DNA from: Phocoena phocoena | Taxonomy: Eukaryota > Chordata > Mammalia > Artiodactyla > Phocoenidae | Assembly (NCBI RefSeq): GCF_963924675.1 | Contig: NC_089224.1 | Coordinates: 70,231,464-70,295,463 of the forward strand | Length of the DNA stretch: 64,000 nt | Direction: 5' to 3' | In this document: positions 1 through 12,642 of the stretch, in pieces | How the letters are laid out: each line of letters opens with the position of its first letter | Numbering within the stretch: position 1 is the first letter of the stretch | Made by a program: the position numbers and the translations under genes | Notes under the pieces: model-generated | Database searches by the model: none | What the model saw: only the letters and a program-made list of their open reading frames with translations | What the model was told of the DNA's origin: nothing

Positions 1-628
1 AAAGACACTCTTTGGCTGAATTTAATAATTTTGGAATGTTCTGAAAAAAGTGTTAGCTCCTTTAAAAACTTTTAATGGGCAGTGATGCCCTGTGGAAGTT
101 CTTTTCTGACTGGAACAGGAAGCAAGGCCATCAGCTGAGTATGAGGATAGTGAGGCCATGCAGGTAGTTTGAAAGGAGAAAAAAATGGGGTGGTCATCTA
201 TGAGGGGAAAAGTGAGTTGATGAGGGAAGTGAGGTTGGCTTGCCGAGCTATATAAGGCCCAGTTGTAGTTCGAAATCATGGATTTGAAGTGAGATTGATC
301 TGCGGAGGTATGTCCTTTTCCCCAGCTATGTCCAGCTATACAGGCAGAGCAACTGGGCCACCACAGTTGGGTTTATCTAGGGTTGGGGTTCTGTTAAGAG
401 GGTGATAAAGAAAGGGGCCAGGTGGTTGAAAATATGTACAAGGGAAAGAGCATGTTGATAGTCCATGGAGTGTAAACTGATATACAAGGAAATGAGGATG
501 TGAATGGGGATGAGACACAGTGAAAAGGTGGTGGAATCAAAGAGGATCGTGGAGCAGAATCTGGGGAGGTGGAAAACCAGAGGGTGTGAGCCAGAAGGAG
601 AAGCATGGTGATCAGAGAGAGAGTAAGA
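1..628. other. Unassigned intergenic sequence
   Basis: Moderately G/A-rich, with no domain, splice pattern or named repeat that I can support. Short frames on both strands look like chance. Confidence 0.6.
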
Positions 629-745
629 ATTATGGTGTCTTGAACTGGAACACTTGGCTGGGCTTCTTTTCTGGAGGATCCAGCTGGGGCTTTAGGTTAT
701 AACCATTCTGATAACAGTTACAAATGTCAAATCACCAGTGCTGAT
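629..745 (+). repeat. Diverged direct repeat, copy 1
   Basis: Matches 1,838-1,977: TGGTGTCTTGAACTGGAACACTT against TGGTGTCTTAAAAAAGAACACTT, then GGGCTT, GTAGGTTGT/TTAGGTTAT and CCATTCTGATAACA. It lacks about 26 bases present in copy 2. Family unknown. Confidence 0.6.
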
Positions 746-872
746 CAGTTGACAGGGAGATGATAAGTGATGCAGTTGTTGGGGATGACAAGGACCCAGA
801 GCAAATGAAGGTGAAGAGGCAAAGGAGCTGAGAGGCCACTCCTTATGTCAATATTAAAGAATTGTCACTATC

Positions 873-1075
873 GGGCTTCCCTGGTGGTGCAGTGGTTGAG
901 AATCCGCCTGCCGATGCAGTGGACATGGGTTTGTTCCCCGGTCCGGGAAGATCCCACATGCCGCGAGGAGGCTGGGCCCGTGAGCCATGGCCGCTGAGCC
1001 TGCGCGTCCGGAGCCTGTGCTCCACAATGGGAGAGGCCACAGCAGTGAGAGGCCTGCATACCGCAAAAAAAAAAT
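873..1075 (+). mobile_element. CHR SINE with perfect 15-bp target duplication
   Basis: Starts GGGCTTCCCTGGTGG and runs through the tRNA-derived body to a short A tail after GGCCTGCATACCGC. It is flanked by identical 15-bp repeats, AGAATTGTCACTATC, at 858-872 and 1,076-1,090. The perfect duplication implies a fairly recent insertion. The family is characteristic of Cetacea. Confidence 0.92.
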
Positions 1076-1837
1076 AGAATTGTCACTATCAAGAATTATG
1101 AAGAGTGGTAAGGCCACAGACAAACAAATAGAAAACAGTAGAAATATCACAAATAACAGAAGGAGCGACATAAAGTGACTGAATGACTTAGAAATGATAC
1201 AAGATACCATTCGAAAAGGACAGTTTTGAACCACCGGAAAATTAAAGCAAAATTAAGAGCAGTTAGCACTCATCAAGGAAAAAAGACATTTTATAGGTTA
1301 TTTGTACCCTTCATTTGAACGACTGTCAAAAAACAAACGCGGATCATATGTGGCCAGGAGTTATGAAGAAAACAGAGACTGCCTATAGATGATAGCAGCT
1401 AAGATGGTAGATAAGTGACATGAATATCACTAGCGTAAGCAAAGTCACCAAATATGTCCTTAGCTGTTACCTTTTTAACCTTTTTTAGACACAAGATTTA
1501 CTGGTTACGGAGAAATGAGGAATATACCAAATACGTAACAAATGTTGATATGCTGATTTCTCAGTGAAGTATAGTTTTGTAGGGAAAACGCATTTGGGTC
1601 CCTCTTCCTTGCTAAAGGACACATCTTTCCCTCTCTGTTAATTCATGTCTAAAGAAAACCTACTGCCTAAGTCTAAAAAGGGAATCTGCCCCATGGATGC
1701 TGCCTACACAAAGTGCCTATCTAAACTAATTAAGCTTCTAGCAGGCCTATTCTCATTTTTACTTTTTGTGTGTGTGAGTGATAAAACAGCACAGAACTAT
1801 TGACCAAATTTATTAAATTTCTTTAAAAATTCTAAAA

Positions 1838-1977
1838 AGTTGTGGTGTCTTAAAAAAGAACACTTAGTTGGGCTTGTTTTCCAGAGAATCCCGTGGGGAC
1901 TGTAGGTTGTAGCCATTCTGATAACATGTCCAAATAATAACAGAGTGGCTCCTTACCCTGTCAAATCACCACTGCTC
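1838..1977 (+). repeat. Diverged direct repeat, copy 2
   Basis: Partner of 629-745. It carries the extra GAGTGGCTCCTTACCCTG before the shared TCAAATCACCA. Either a local duplication or two copies of an unrecognised dispersed repeat. Confidence 0.6.
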
Positions 1978-2399
1978 ATTTTAGAGACCCAGATTTCCTA
2001 CAGTGAACATTTAAAGACCCCCTAACATTTGGAGGCCTTCTGTAACATTGTATTTTTCTCGAAAGAAAAGGTACAGAGGAAAGATACATTAACCACACAA
2101 AAAAATAATAATAATGTGCTCTGAAAAATACAAATTGTTATTTAACCATAAGGTGTAAATCTCCAAGGAAGCTCCTTAAAGAAAATGTTTACATTTATTT
2201 TTTTTATATATAAAAAGATTCATCTAACAATGTATTACAAACAAAAACCACAACACTGTTGATGGTCTCAGCTGGAGTGAAAAGATAGAATGGGGACCAA
2301 TTTATTACCAACTGGTTTAAAGAAGTTATAGGCCCAGATCCAGGGAGAAAGGAGACAGGAAGAGGTTGAGGGCATAGAAAGTAGGAAACATTTTCTAAT

Positions 2400-2600
2400 C
2401 ATCAAATATGAACAAGCTTTGTGCTTGGCACTTTATAGAAATTTTCTTATTTACTAACTAACTAACTTTATTCTAAAACTAACTTTATGGTAAATAAAGC
2501 AGGTGTGCTGTCAAGGAAAATGAAGCTTGGTGAATTTAGCAGATTGTTCAAGGTGACACAGCTCATAAAAGGTAGGCCTTTGTTTATCTGGCTTCAAAGC
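2400..2600 (-). repeat. MIR/L2-like fragment, reverse
   Basis: GTGCTTGGCACTTTATAG, then CAGATTGTTCAAGGTGACACAG resembles a reversed MIR with an ACTA/ACTAA insertion (2,452-2,466). Weak. Confidence 0.4.
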
Positions 2601-3994
2601 CACTGAAAGACACATAAAGAAATTCACCAGAGATTTTTACATCTTTATTTCAAAAACCAAGAAAACACAATTGGAAGTAATTTTAATGCTCTTTCCCCTG
2701 CCCCTGCATATTTACTTAGATAATAATTCACAAAGTCTAAATACACTAGCCATGTGATTTAACTTCAAGTCAATTTAAGGTTGTTAGGCTAAGTGGGTAT
2801 TTTCTATGACTCTTTCTGACCCTGAGCTATATGGCGTTATTCCAACTCCCTGAAACAGTGGGAAATGCAGGATTAAATGCACTGATAGTTAAAATTAAGG
2901 GATTAACCTCAGTATTTATAAATAGTAGCTAGTGGACCAAACATAGCCCCCAGTCCTGTTTTTTTTATGGTCAGAATTGGGTTTGAATTTGACAAGTTCT
3001 GCCACCTCTAGTTTGCTACAGGCTTTACTTTCCTCCTCCCTTAAGCCCAGTCAAATTCACATATTTATGTTACCTGCCTGACCCTTGGAGGCATTTGAGT
3101 TTGTAATCCCCGGACACAGTGCTGCAGAGTTTCTTCCAGCTCTCATACTCTGTGATTGTTTGATTTAGAATTACTGAAATATGTACCTAGAGCCATCAAA
3201 ACATTAAAGAAAAAAATTCTTACAATTTGATATGAAGAAAAGGAATTTTTTTTAAGGCAAAGACTTTCTAATCTTCAGAAGACGTCGGTACTTGTGGAAA
3301 AGGAAAATGTGAATGTGGTGTCTCCTTAGCATTTAACTGGAGTGAATTCTTTCTATTGTAATCACATACCAAGCAATCAGTGAATGTTTGTTAGAAATCA
3401 ACGATGTGGATGGCACTAGGCTGGACCTTGAGAAAGAGACAAAGAGGCATAACATATGTCTGTCATCATCCAAAAGGAATAAATATATTTTTTGTTACAA
3501 ATTAATAGTACATCAGCCTTTAAATGTACTGTGTGACTCAGTTCCTGCAAAGTGTCAGATTTTTAAATGCTAAATCAAAATTATGGTTCCCTATAAAATG
3601 AATAAAATCAAGGAGATATATTTTGGGAAGTCAAGAAATTGCCGGGCATATCCCTTTTGGCCATACTGAATTAAATGAACAGCAAAATAAACAGTTTATG
3701 AGAAAAAGGGATGTTTTTAAGTTTATGAAATAAATTTATTCACCATGCCCCAGAGGCTCAATAGATGAGCATATAATCATTAGCTGTCTCATCCTTCATC
3801 TTCTCCTCTCTATTATGAGAATTCTTGCCCAGAAAGTCAGATTATCCTCTAGGTTCCAAACAGTACGCTTTTCTAATTTTGATGATACCAGGCAAAATTT
3901 GTCTGTCTTGTCACAAAGGTGAAGCCTGTGACCAAGGCCTATAATCTTTTGCTAATGTGCCTGATAACTGCTATCTGAAGAGTTGATGTAAGCT

Positions 3995-4060
3995 TCTAGA
4001 ACAATGACCCACCACATAGTAAGTGCTCAATAAATACTAGATGTTTATAATTTTTATTAT
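3995..4060 (+). repeat. MIR 3'-end fragment
   Basis: CCACATAGTAAGTGCTCAATAAATACTAG is the familiar MIR tail. Only the last portion is evident. Confidence 0.5.
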
Positions 4061-5059
4061 CATCATGTCATTATTTTGGCTCTAAGAAACTTCTTCATTA
4101 TGGGGTTCCTAGTGTTGTTAACTGCTGTTTTCCAAATATGATATCATTTTACAGTTAAAATACTTGGGGAATCTCCAAGTTTACAGAGGAAAAAAAAATC
4201 AGATTATTGAGCAGTGTATACACGTCAAAAGAAGTGGATACTGGCCAAGAAGATGGTTTGCATTACTTACAGCTTAGCACTCTATGCTTCGTGGGTCTCT
4301 AGACAACTGATCTACACAGCCACCATATAGCCTTACATGTTACAGTGCTCAGCATAAACCCTGTCAATGTAAAGTTAGCAAATAGCTCACAAAAACATTA
4401 GAAAGTGCTAATGTCTTCATACATTCCTCAAAGAGGAATATTTCATCATAAATAAATTGGGAACGAGGTATAAGGATAGAAAGTGATAATAAATATGGAG
4501 TGAGGTAAGAGCAGGAGTTTAGAAGTAGAACTTTCCTGTGGACTGTAGTTGATATTTGTTGATTGTTCCCATAGCCCCATGTGCTTCCATATGTTATCAC
4601 CGCTGTTGTTTTTCAAGTTCCTTGTCTGCCTTCCCCACCGTACTGTAAGCAGTTTGGCTGTGATTTTGCTTACTCGTAGGCCCCTAGGCCTTGCAGGGAT
4701 CCTAGTACGTAATGGGCTAGTGGTATATCATTGTTGAATAAATAAATGAATTAAATTGCAAATGTTATATTCGTTGTTTAACTGCAAAACTGATCTTGTG
4801 AAAATTCATTAAGACTGAAATCGAGTTTTATGATATCAAATTCACTATTCGACAGGAAAACATTTTTGAGATCTCTCCTTTTACTCAAATCATCATTTAT
4901 ATACCCTGACTGTGAAATTCTCTACACTCTAAGTTTTTGGAAAGCATTTGTTACAGGAACTTCAGATAGATATATTTGAATTATCACAGGCAATAAAATC
5001 TATTGTAGACTCAGAGTCAGAAGGGAGCATCTGACACATGAAAGACTGAGCCGGCTGCT

Positions 5060-5245
5060 TCATGTATAATTTTTATTAATCCTCATAGCAATCCCATAAG
5101 GAAAGCACTGTGATCCCATCGTGCATATGAGTAAACTGAGGCTCAGCACAGTAAAGGTAGCCTGAGTTTAAACAGCTGGTATGTGGAGTGGTTAGACTTC
5201 AAACTAGTTCTCCAGTTACAAAGTCCATCCTTTTCTCATGATAAC
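5060..5245 (-). repeat. MIR SINE fragment, reverse
   Basis: Plus-strand text CCTCATAGCAATCCCATAAGG, GAGTAAACTGAGGCTCAGC and ACAGCTGGTATGTGG is the reverse complement of the MIR 3' half. Confidence 0.65.
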
Positions 5246-8122
5246 TTGCTAAATAAACAAATAGAATTCAAGTGAAAATATGTCAATCAGGTTTATAAAT
5301 ACAAAAAAATCGTAACAAATGTATTCTAATGATTTAAAATGAAGGCCCAGCCTTAGAGTACAAAATCCATTGGCTTTAATTCAAATTACTACTGCTAAAT
5401 AACCTCACTGCAGGAGTGAAAGCATTTTTCCACCATCTGAAAAGTCCAGTTCTGTAATGGACATTGATATGATGCATTGGTTTTTTGCTATCAGAACCTG
5501 AAAATTATTTTCCCGTATTTTGAAAATAATCTCTTCATAAGGTTAGAAAAGAATATGACCTTGTACAGTGTTTTCAGGTGTAATTAATCAAGTATCATAA
5601 TTTTTGACTACCAACATTTACTTCAAAATAAGGAAAGAAAGCTATTTCCAATGTCATGCTTTCTCTAGAACCATTTCCATTTTCAAATTAGGAAGTAAAA
5701 GAGTTTTTAAAAGGTCGGAAGGAGGAGCTTGAGGAATTACTAGGCATTAGTGTTAACTATGTGCCCAGCACTTGACTGGATGAAGATGCTACATCTGTGG
5801 AAAGATGAGAGTTGCAACTCTAATAATTACTGGGAAATGTCTATCATCCCTGAATTCTCTATTGAAATCCTGTTCAGAGAATTGTCTGTGTTCAGCTCCC
5901 CAACCCTCGGGAATCCTACAGCTCTCTCTCTGCAGAAGGTAATATTGTGCTTATCCATGGAGAGGAGGAAGTTAATCTGCTGAGCTGTTGTCCTGTTCTT
6001 TAAAAACAACAAATCACTGACAGTATTGACTTTTGGCTTTTTATAAAACTTTAACTCTTCAAAATTTAATATGGAGAAACTAATGTTAAAAAAATTTTTT
6101 TTAAAAGACCTTTCTTTTTGGACAACCTCAGTGCTTTAAGGGTAAACAAGTATTTTGTAAATCGGTCCACCAAATGACAAGCCAACAGATTTGAAGCCAG
6201 CTGTCACCTTTGATTAGTCACACCCATAAATCCAGCCTGGTACTGGTATCGTTCCCAGTGTTCCTGCATCACAGACAAGGTATTGAAGGGAGTCCATCGA
6301 GGGAGGGTGTCATTTCCCCCTTTTTAGAGCATTTTATTTGGAAGTCTGAGGCACCACTGTGTTCTGTGGATTAAAATCTCCTTGCAAATTTTCATAAGAG
6401 GAAATTGATGACGTGTATTCTTTTTTCCTTCCGTATCTCAAATTGTTCACCTTTCAATTCTATATTTAGACACTAGCCCTAACTAACTCTTTAATTCTAA
6501 AATTCATCAATCCCCAACAGTATAATACTCCTGTTTTGTCCCTCCTCCCCCAAAAGAATTCTACCTTCTTGTTAATAGATCTCACAGGCTTGCAACGTTA
6601 CTAAATAAGGTATAATAACCAAAGCTGAGCCTTTATGTTTTACCATCAATATGAATTTTAAAAGACTGTCATCAAGAAAATCATCTTCAAAGATATTTTC
6701 TTGCATGCTTAAGTACTACTGCTGAGATGAAACTAAAGTGACTGCAGCAGTTCTGCTATCCTGGGCTTTTTGGTGTTCTGATTCTTTCCTCACTAGCAGA
6801 GGCAGTGAATTTAACACTCAGATTTGCTCTGACAGGCTGACAACTGATATCACAAGACCACAGCTAAGAGTGGTTTATTACTTTTAGTGGGATTTATTTA
6901 ATTCAGTCTCACAGCCTGAGGGTGGGGTAAAGATTTAACTTGAAATTAAATTCCAGCAGGAGACCTTTTAATATAAGAAAAATGGGCAGAAGGATAAATG
7001 ACATGCTCAATTGCAGTGAATTAAAAAAAAAAAAAAAGCCTATATTTAACATGGAGAAAAAAGATCCCACAAAATCATTTCAGTTGTTTGACAGATATGG
7101 AGAGAAAAAGTGCAGATGAACCAGTAATGATGATATAACTTAAAAGAGAATAATCTAAAGGAAAGTTTTTGACACACTAGAATTTCTTCAATCCATCCAG
7201 GGAAAAAAATTCCTGTTTATGAATGCTTTCCATCAGTGTCTGGATAAGTTGATAAGAAATCCCAAGTGTTCTTCTATTGTTTAACGTTAAACTATACAAT
7301 AATTCTGGATGAAATAGTTGAGTTTAAGTAAAGCCATGGGTAGGAATTACTGTTTTTTAACCTGAACACAGGGAATACTTATACCCTAAAATTTGGTACA
7401 TGAAAGTGGTATTCACTTCTATTAAGGGGCTGAGAAAAGTGGAGTTCTATTGTTACAGGTAACCCAGACAGGGTCTGGCCAGTTTGGAATACTTAAGGCA
7501 TATTGAATAGGATCATGATGCTCTGATATAAATATAACTTACAATGGAGAAAAGGAGATACCTCATAGTCCGTTAGATATTTGAATATCAGTGACGTATT
7601 CTGCTTTCTGTGGTAGTATCTCGGTGGCTTGGACCTCCTTTTATAAAGAAAAAATGACTATTGCATAAGAGTATGTTAAAGGTATATCTAATTTTGAGGC
7701 TGGGGAAATCAATGCCAAAGAAAAAAATAGAATATAATAAACAGAATGGACATTTGCCTCACTCTGTGTTGAAAGACTTTCCAGTTTATTCAAGCTTCAG
7801 AAATATGTTCCAGATCACAAAAGACCTGGAGTCATCAGCACAGTAGCCAACCTGGCCCTGGATAAAATCACAAAGGTCATTTTTGATCACTAACCACATT
7901 CTGCTTTTTTTGCCTCTCTATTTTCTTCTGGAACCTGAAGTTTTCATGGCTCTCCAGGAAGCCCTCTTCGAAACCCCACACCCATTTGCTAAGGAGGAGT
8001 TCTGCTTCCCTCTTCCTCATAAAAGCCTGGGCTATATTCATTTGCTCTAAGTGGTTAAAATATCATCAAATGATTAATAAGTGATAATAGGGCATCCCCT
8101 ATTTTCTTGGTTTATGGCATCC

Positions 8123-8124
<2 letters not shown>

Positions 8125-8153
<29 letters not shown>

Positions 8154-8416
8154 TGGCTGTGTTGGGTCTTCGTTTCTGTGCGAGGGCTTTCTCCAGTTGT
8201 GGCAAGCGGGGGCCACTCTTCATCGCGGTGTGCAGGCCTCTCACTATCGTGGCCTTTCTTGTTGCGGAGCACAGGCTCCAGACACGCCGGCTCAGTAGCT
8301 GTGGCTCATGGGCCTAGTTGCTCCGCGGCATGTGGGATCTTCCCAGACCAGGGCTCGAACCCGTGTCCCCTGCATTGGCAGGCAGACTCTCAACCACTGC
8401 ACCACCAGGGAAGCCC
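8125..8416 (-). mobile_element. CHR SINE, long form, minus strand
   Basis: Read on the minus strand it starts GGGCTTCCCTGGTGG. It includes the longer 3' part (CTTGCCACAACTGGAG, CGCACAGAAACGAAGACC) and ends in an AAATA tail, seen on the plus strand as a TTTA run. Ten-base direct repeats TGGCATCCTT at 8,115-8,124 and 8,421-8,430 flank it. It is an older subfamily than the short A-tailed copies. Confidence 0.9.
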
Positions 8417-8430
8417 TGGCTGGCATCCTT

Positions 8431-11173
8431 GATTGTCTCAGTAATTGTTTCACAGCATCCTTGCAAAACAAATATCTTACAGTTCTATTTATTAAATACT
8501 TAGGTCCAAGCACCTTAATAAGTATTTATGTCCTAAAAACTTAACACCTATTGGACAGTTCACAAACTTCTCATATTGTGGAATCGGACTGAACTGTACC
8601 ACTCTCATTGAAAGAAACATAGCAATCGATGTTGAAAATGTTAACTACCTTGAGCTAGTAGTTCGCATTATGTCCAGGAGATGTTACTGCATTTTTCCTG
8701 AATTTTAAAATAGCTTGCAGAGCACCTCTTTGAATTTGCAGTGAGGCCTTACGTGACCTCAGTGATCAGTTTGAAACTATGGGCTTAATGTGTTATCTCT
8801 ATTAACAACTCTGCATTTCCACAGAGATGCTAATTGTTTATGAACTATCTGTTGGTGCCAATTTCACACAATATGGTAGACTCAACTAGGAGAATATTTG
8901 GAGACAGTGATTCTTTTGGTAACTCTGATGTCACCACTCACCAGCTTCTTAATCCATGGAATGATGATAAAACTCTAGTCAGAAGCCATCACATTCTTAT
9001 TGGTTTATCCAGAGTCCTAAGACAGCAGGGACAATTCTACTCACCCCAACCAACTTTCAAATTATTGACACATTTTTAATAATTCACTACCATTTCTTTT
9101 CTTTAGAAAGGGTCTGAGCAGTAACAATCAAACCTCTGACCCAATATAGGAGTAAGCCCTCCTAAGTAAGTAAACCACAATGACCATGACCATTTGGAGA
9201 GCAAATATTTACCTATGTCTGGCTCCCAGCATTCCCCTTCCTCCTTTTGCCTGCCCATCCAATCTGGACATACAGGATACAGTGCATTGAGTATCTTTTC
9301 CTGTTAGGATCTGTGTTCCTGTGGGACTGTTTATCCCTCAAATTTGCCCTCAATATGTTTCCTCTACCAGAATCTCACTTGTATGAATTTGAATGCCTTC
9401 AGCTCTAAGTAACTTGATACAAAACTGCCTTAATCCAATGGCTCTTCATCCTTCCATGAGCTTTTGTCTTGTCTTCTTCCTAGGTGAGCTTCACCCTCAC
9501 ACTGGTATCTGAAATGCCTATTGTGGCTCTAGGACTTATGGCCATTATTCGGTCATTTCCAAAAGCTCTTTCAGAAGATAGAGGAAGAACTTTCTCAAAA
9601 GCCCCTCGCACACTTATTATATCTCACTTATTTTTGGTACAATGACTTTTTCACCCCAAAACTCATTAAATAAATACACTTTCAGATGTGGTATTTCAGA
9701 CAGAAGATGTTTTCCTGTTTACTAATATTATTCATAAGTGCACATTAAGTGCAGAATAACCATCAGCCAGCCCACAAACAGACTGAAGAAATAGTGAATA
9801 AAACGATGTAGAAAGAAAAATGCCCTTTCAAAGGATGACCCTTTCCACCCCTTCTCACCTACCACCAACCACTTGGAAGTCTCATTTCTTTGGTTAGTTA
9901 TTATAATACATTGCATTTAAGATGCAAACTATATGTATTTTCACTTAAGTGATTATTTCCTACTTACATAAAATTGTTTCCATTGGTCAGTGATGTTTGT
10001 TTGTTTCTATTTGTGGTGTGGGATAGAACTGCTCATAAATTTCCCTATTAGAATTAATAGGGGTTTTGGTCACTGAATGGCTTTTTACTTAGTGGTAGGT
10101 TTTTCAGAAAACAGTTAAAGTCATTAAACAAGGGATAGGTGTATACTCAAAGCAATTTACTTCTTAGGTGATTTGATAATTGAGATATCACCATATTTTT
10201 TTTCTACAGTGAAGTTAAACTGAAGGCCCATCTGCTGATGAATAGTATAACCAGATTTTAGGTTAATTAGCTCCCAAGTGCCCGGTATGTATTTATACGA
10301 TCAAAAAATCAAAAGGTACACATTTGAGTGTATCTGAAACTAAAACTCCCTTCTACTGAAATCAGGTGTATGCATTTTACAGAGCCCCTTCTCTGCCAGG
10401 TAAATAGTCAGATGGTAAAGGTGTGCTTTTACAGACATATTCTATGGAAATTTTTATGCTGAAAGTTACTGGTAAGGAATGTATTAAATATGTTTTCTTA
10501 TCTTCAGATTCCTAATAATGATATAAATGTTTATTTCTTCTAAAAATCCTTATATTGAAACACCCTAGAACATAAGCTTCTTGAATGAGACAATGCATCT
10601 TACAGAGAGAATCTGAGTCTCAGACCAAAGAGTATAGTATGCAAAAAACTCATTCTTTTTGAATTGTAATTCAACTCAATTTCTATTGTATTTCAAGCTG
10701 CATTCCAAACAAGCTGGCAGGATATTTTAATCTCATTCTTGTCCCCAGGATTGTGTCAGGATTCTGAGGAATTTATGCCTCAGTGCCAGAACATGAGAGG
10801 AAGGGACAGATTGTTTCCCTGAGTCATCTGACCACACATTTTCACTAACATAATCATTATCCCAATCCAGGAGCTCTTTCCTGTCCCACACTGAGGGGCA
10901 CAGAAGTCTTTGTGCAAGGATGTGACATCCCCAAGTCCCCTTACTACTTACCCAAAAAGATCTCTTCCATCTGCTGAGTGATGCTGGAAAATGCCTCTGT
11001 GGAAGGTTCACCCACATGGCTTGAAAGAGTGAACCCTTTTATAAAGCAGATATACTAATAAGAAGAAAAGCTGTAAAGAGGCAGCCATTTTCTAATGGTG
11101 TGAATTAGTGCTAGATTTTTTTCTTAGGAGCATGTTCAGACAAGGAAAGATAACAGCATAAGTGCCTAAACAA
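8431..11173. other. Intergenic sequence without recognised features
   Basis: Unique AT-rich sequence. A 94-codon frame on the minus strand at 10,733-11,017 resembles no family I know and lacks coding context. Confidence 0.6.
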
Positions 11174-11185
11174 GAAACGAAGCAG

Positions 11186-11367
11186 GGGCTTCCCTGGTGG
11201 CGCAGTGGTTGAGAGTCCGCCTGCCGATGCAGGGGACGCGGGTTCGTGCCTCGGTTCGGGAAGATCCCACATGCCGCGGAGCGGATGGACCCGTGAGCCA
11301 TGGCCACTGAGCCTGTGCTCCGCAACGGGAGAGGCCCGTGTACCGCAAAAAAAAAAAAAAAAAGAAA
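11186..11367 (+). mobile_element. CHR SINE with two small internal deletions
   Basis: Standard CHR start and body, but compared with the other copies in the window the repeated CGTCCGGAGCCTG segment and the CACAGCAGTGAGAGGCC segment near the 3' end are missing. Flanking repeats GAAACGAAGCAG (11,174-11,185) and GAAAGGAAGCAG (11,368-11,379) differ by one base. Confidence 0.9.
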
Positions 11368-11716
11368 GAAAGGAAGCAGTTCCAAAGTGGTGGGCTCCCC
11401 ACATACCGTGCTCCTCATACTCTTGTTTTTTCACACACAATTTTTTGATTTTTATTTAAAGCTTAATAACCTGGTAGATGGGGGTTGTTTCCATTTCCTG
11501 TTGTCTTTATGTATGTTTTTAACAGATAGTTCTTAAGTTAGAAGTTTTTAAATTTAATTCATATGGGTACCTTGATATAATCAATTCTTTAAAAAACCCA
11601 GTCATTCAAATAATAAATAATGAGCTCATTATTACTAATTTCAGGAGAATGTTGTTTCTAGATTTTTCCAACGTTTATGGTTTTCTTCCCTTATGAAAAG
11701 GCCTAATTCTCAGCAC

Positions 11717-11722
11717 GTGTGC

Positions 11723-11758
<36 letters not shown>
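11717..11758. repeat. AC dinucleotide microsatellite
   Basis: A nearly pure AC run after GTGTGCACACGC. Likely polymorphic. Confidence 0.95.
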
Positions 11759-11760
<2 letters not shown>

Positions 11761-12300
11761 TCCCTTTCCCTCTCCCTCTGTTTCTCTCTCCTGAAGCCAT
11801 AAACTAAGAGACTAAGCAGTCAAATGTGAACATATTGGCTTTTATGAAGGAACTGGAGCAAAGAGGATAAATAAGTTATGTATTTCAGTTTGCTTTCAGT
11901 AATGGAAGATTTTTGACTGAAAATGGAGAGCAAGTTGTCTAGGGCAGTAGTTGCAATTGAAATACAGTAGAAATCTATTTTGAATAAGTCATGAGAAAAA
12001 GTAGAACAATGTACAAGAATAATTTATGTTTTAATATAGTATTTGCATTTATCTACCTTTTACAATTCATACCAGTTCTACAGATTTTTAATATACCCTG
12101 AAAAAACTAGTTAGGTCACATGATTTCCTCTGCATAGGTTAGCTACCTGCAGAGCAGCACTTGGCAGGAGTGTATCAGCCAAAAGTCGGGGCAACCTCAG
12201 AGTTTGTAGCAAGGGAGATCTGTTTCATCACAGAGTTTTAAGTATTGTTGTTGCTTTCAATTTTTTCCTTCTCTTGCCTCACTTTTACAGCCCAGAGATT

Positions 12301-12632
12301 TTTTTTTTTTTTTTTTTTTTTTTTAAGAACATGTTGGGGGTAGGAGTTTATTAATTTATTTATTTATTTATTTTGCTGTATTGGGTCTTCGTTTCTGTGC
12401 GAGGGCTTTCTCTAGTTGTGGCAAGTGGGGGCTACTCTTCATCGCATTGCGCGGGCCTCTCACTATCGCGGCCTCTCTTTTTGCGGGGCACAGGCTCCAG
12501 ACGCACAGGCTCAGTAGTTGTGGCTCACGGGCCTAGTTGCTCCACGGTATGTGGGATCTTCCCAGACCAGGGCTCAAACCCGTGTCCCTGCATTAGCAGG
12601 CAGGCTCTCAACCACTGCGCCACCAGGGAAGC
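12301..12632 (-). mobile_element. CHR SINE with extra 3' segment and second poly-A
   Basis: On the minus strand the SINE body runs from about 12,632 down to its AAATA tail near 12,347. About 22 bases of unrelated sequence follow (12,325-12,346), then a run of about 24 A (12,301-12,324). The whole unit lies between direct repeats CCCAGAGATT at 12,291-12,300 and 12,633-12,642, so the extra segment and second A run moved with the SINE. Confidence 0.88.
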
Positions 12633-12642
12633 CCCAGAGATT

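Larger units (their letters stand above)
1091..8110. other. AT-rich intergenic desert
   Basis: Apart from the direct-repeat copy at 1,838-1,977 and faint MIR/L2 pieces (listed separately), I see no gene. 6,110-6,420 is repeat-free and less AT-rich (for example CACCTTTGATTAGTCACACCC) and could be conserved, but nothing proves it. Confidence 0.6.

Noticed and set aside
873..1075. A tRNA gene
   Set aside because: The CHR body is tRNA-derived, but as a dispersed SINE with target duplications and an A tail it is not a functional tRNA.
8081..8544. Several overlapping frames on both strands with similar peptides repeated elsewhere in the window
   Set aside because: All read through the CHR SINE. 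The same peptides recur at 870, 11,200, 12,400, 26,750, 47,200 and 54,550.
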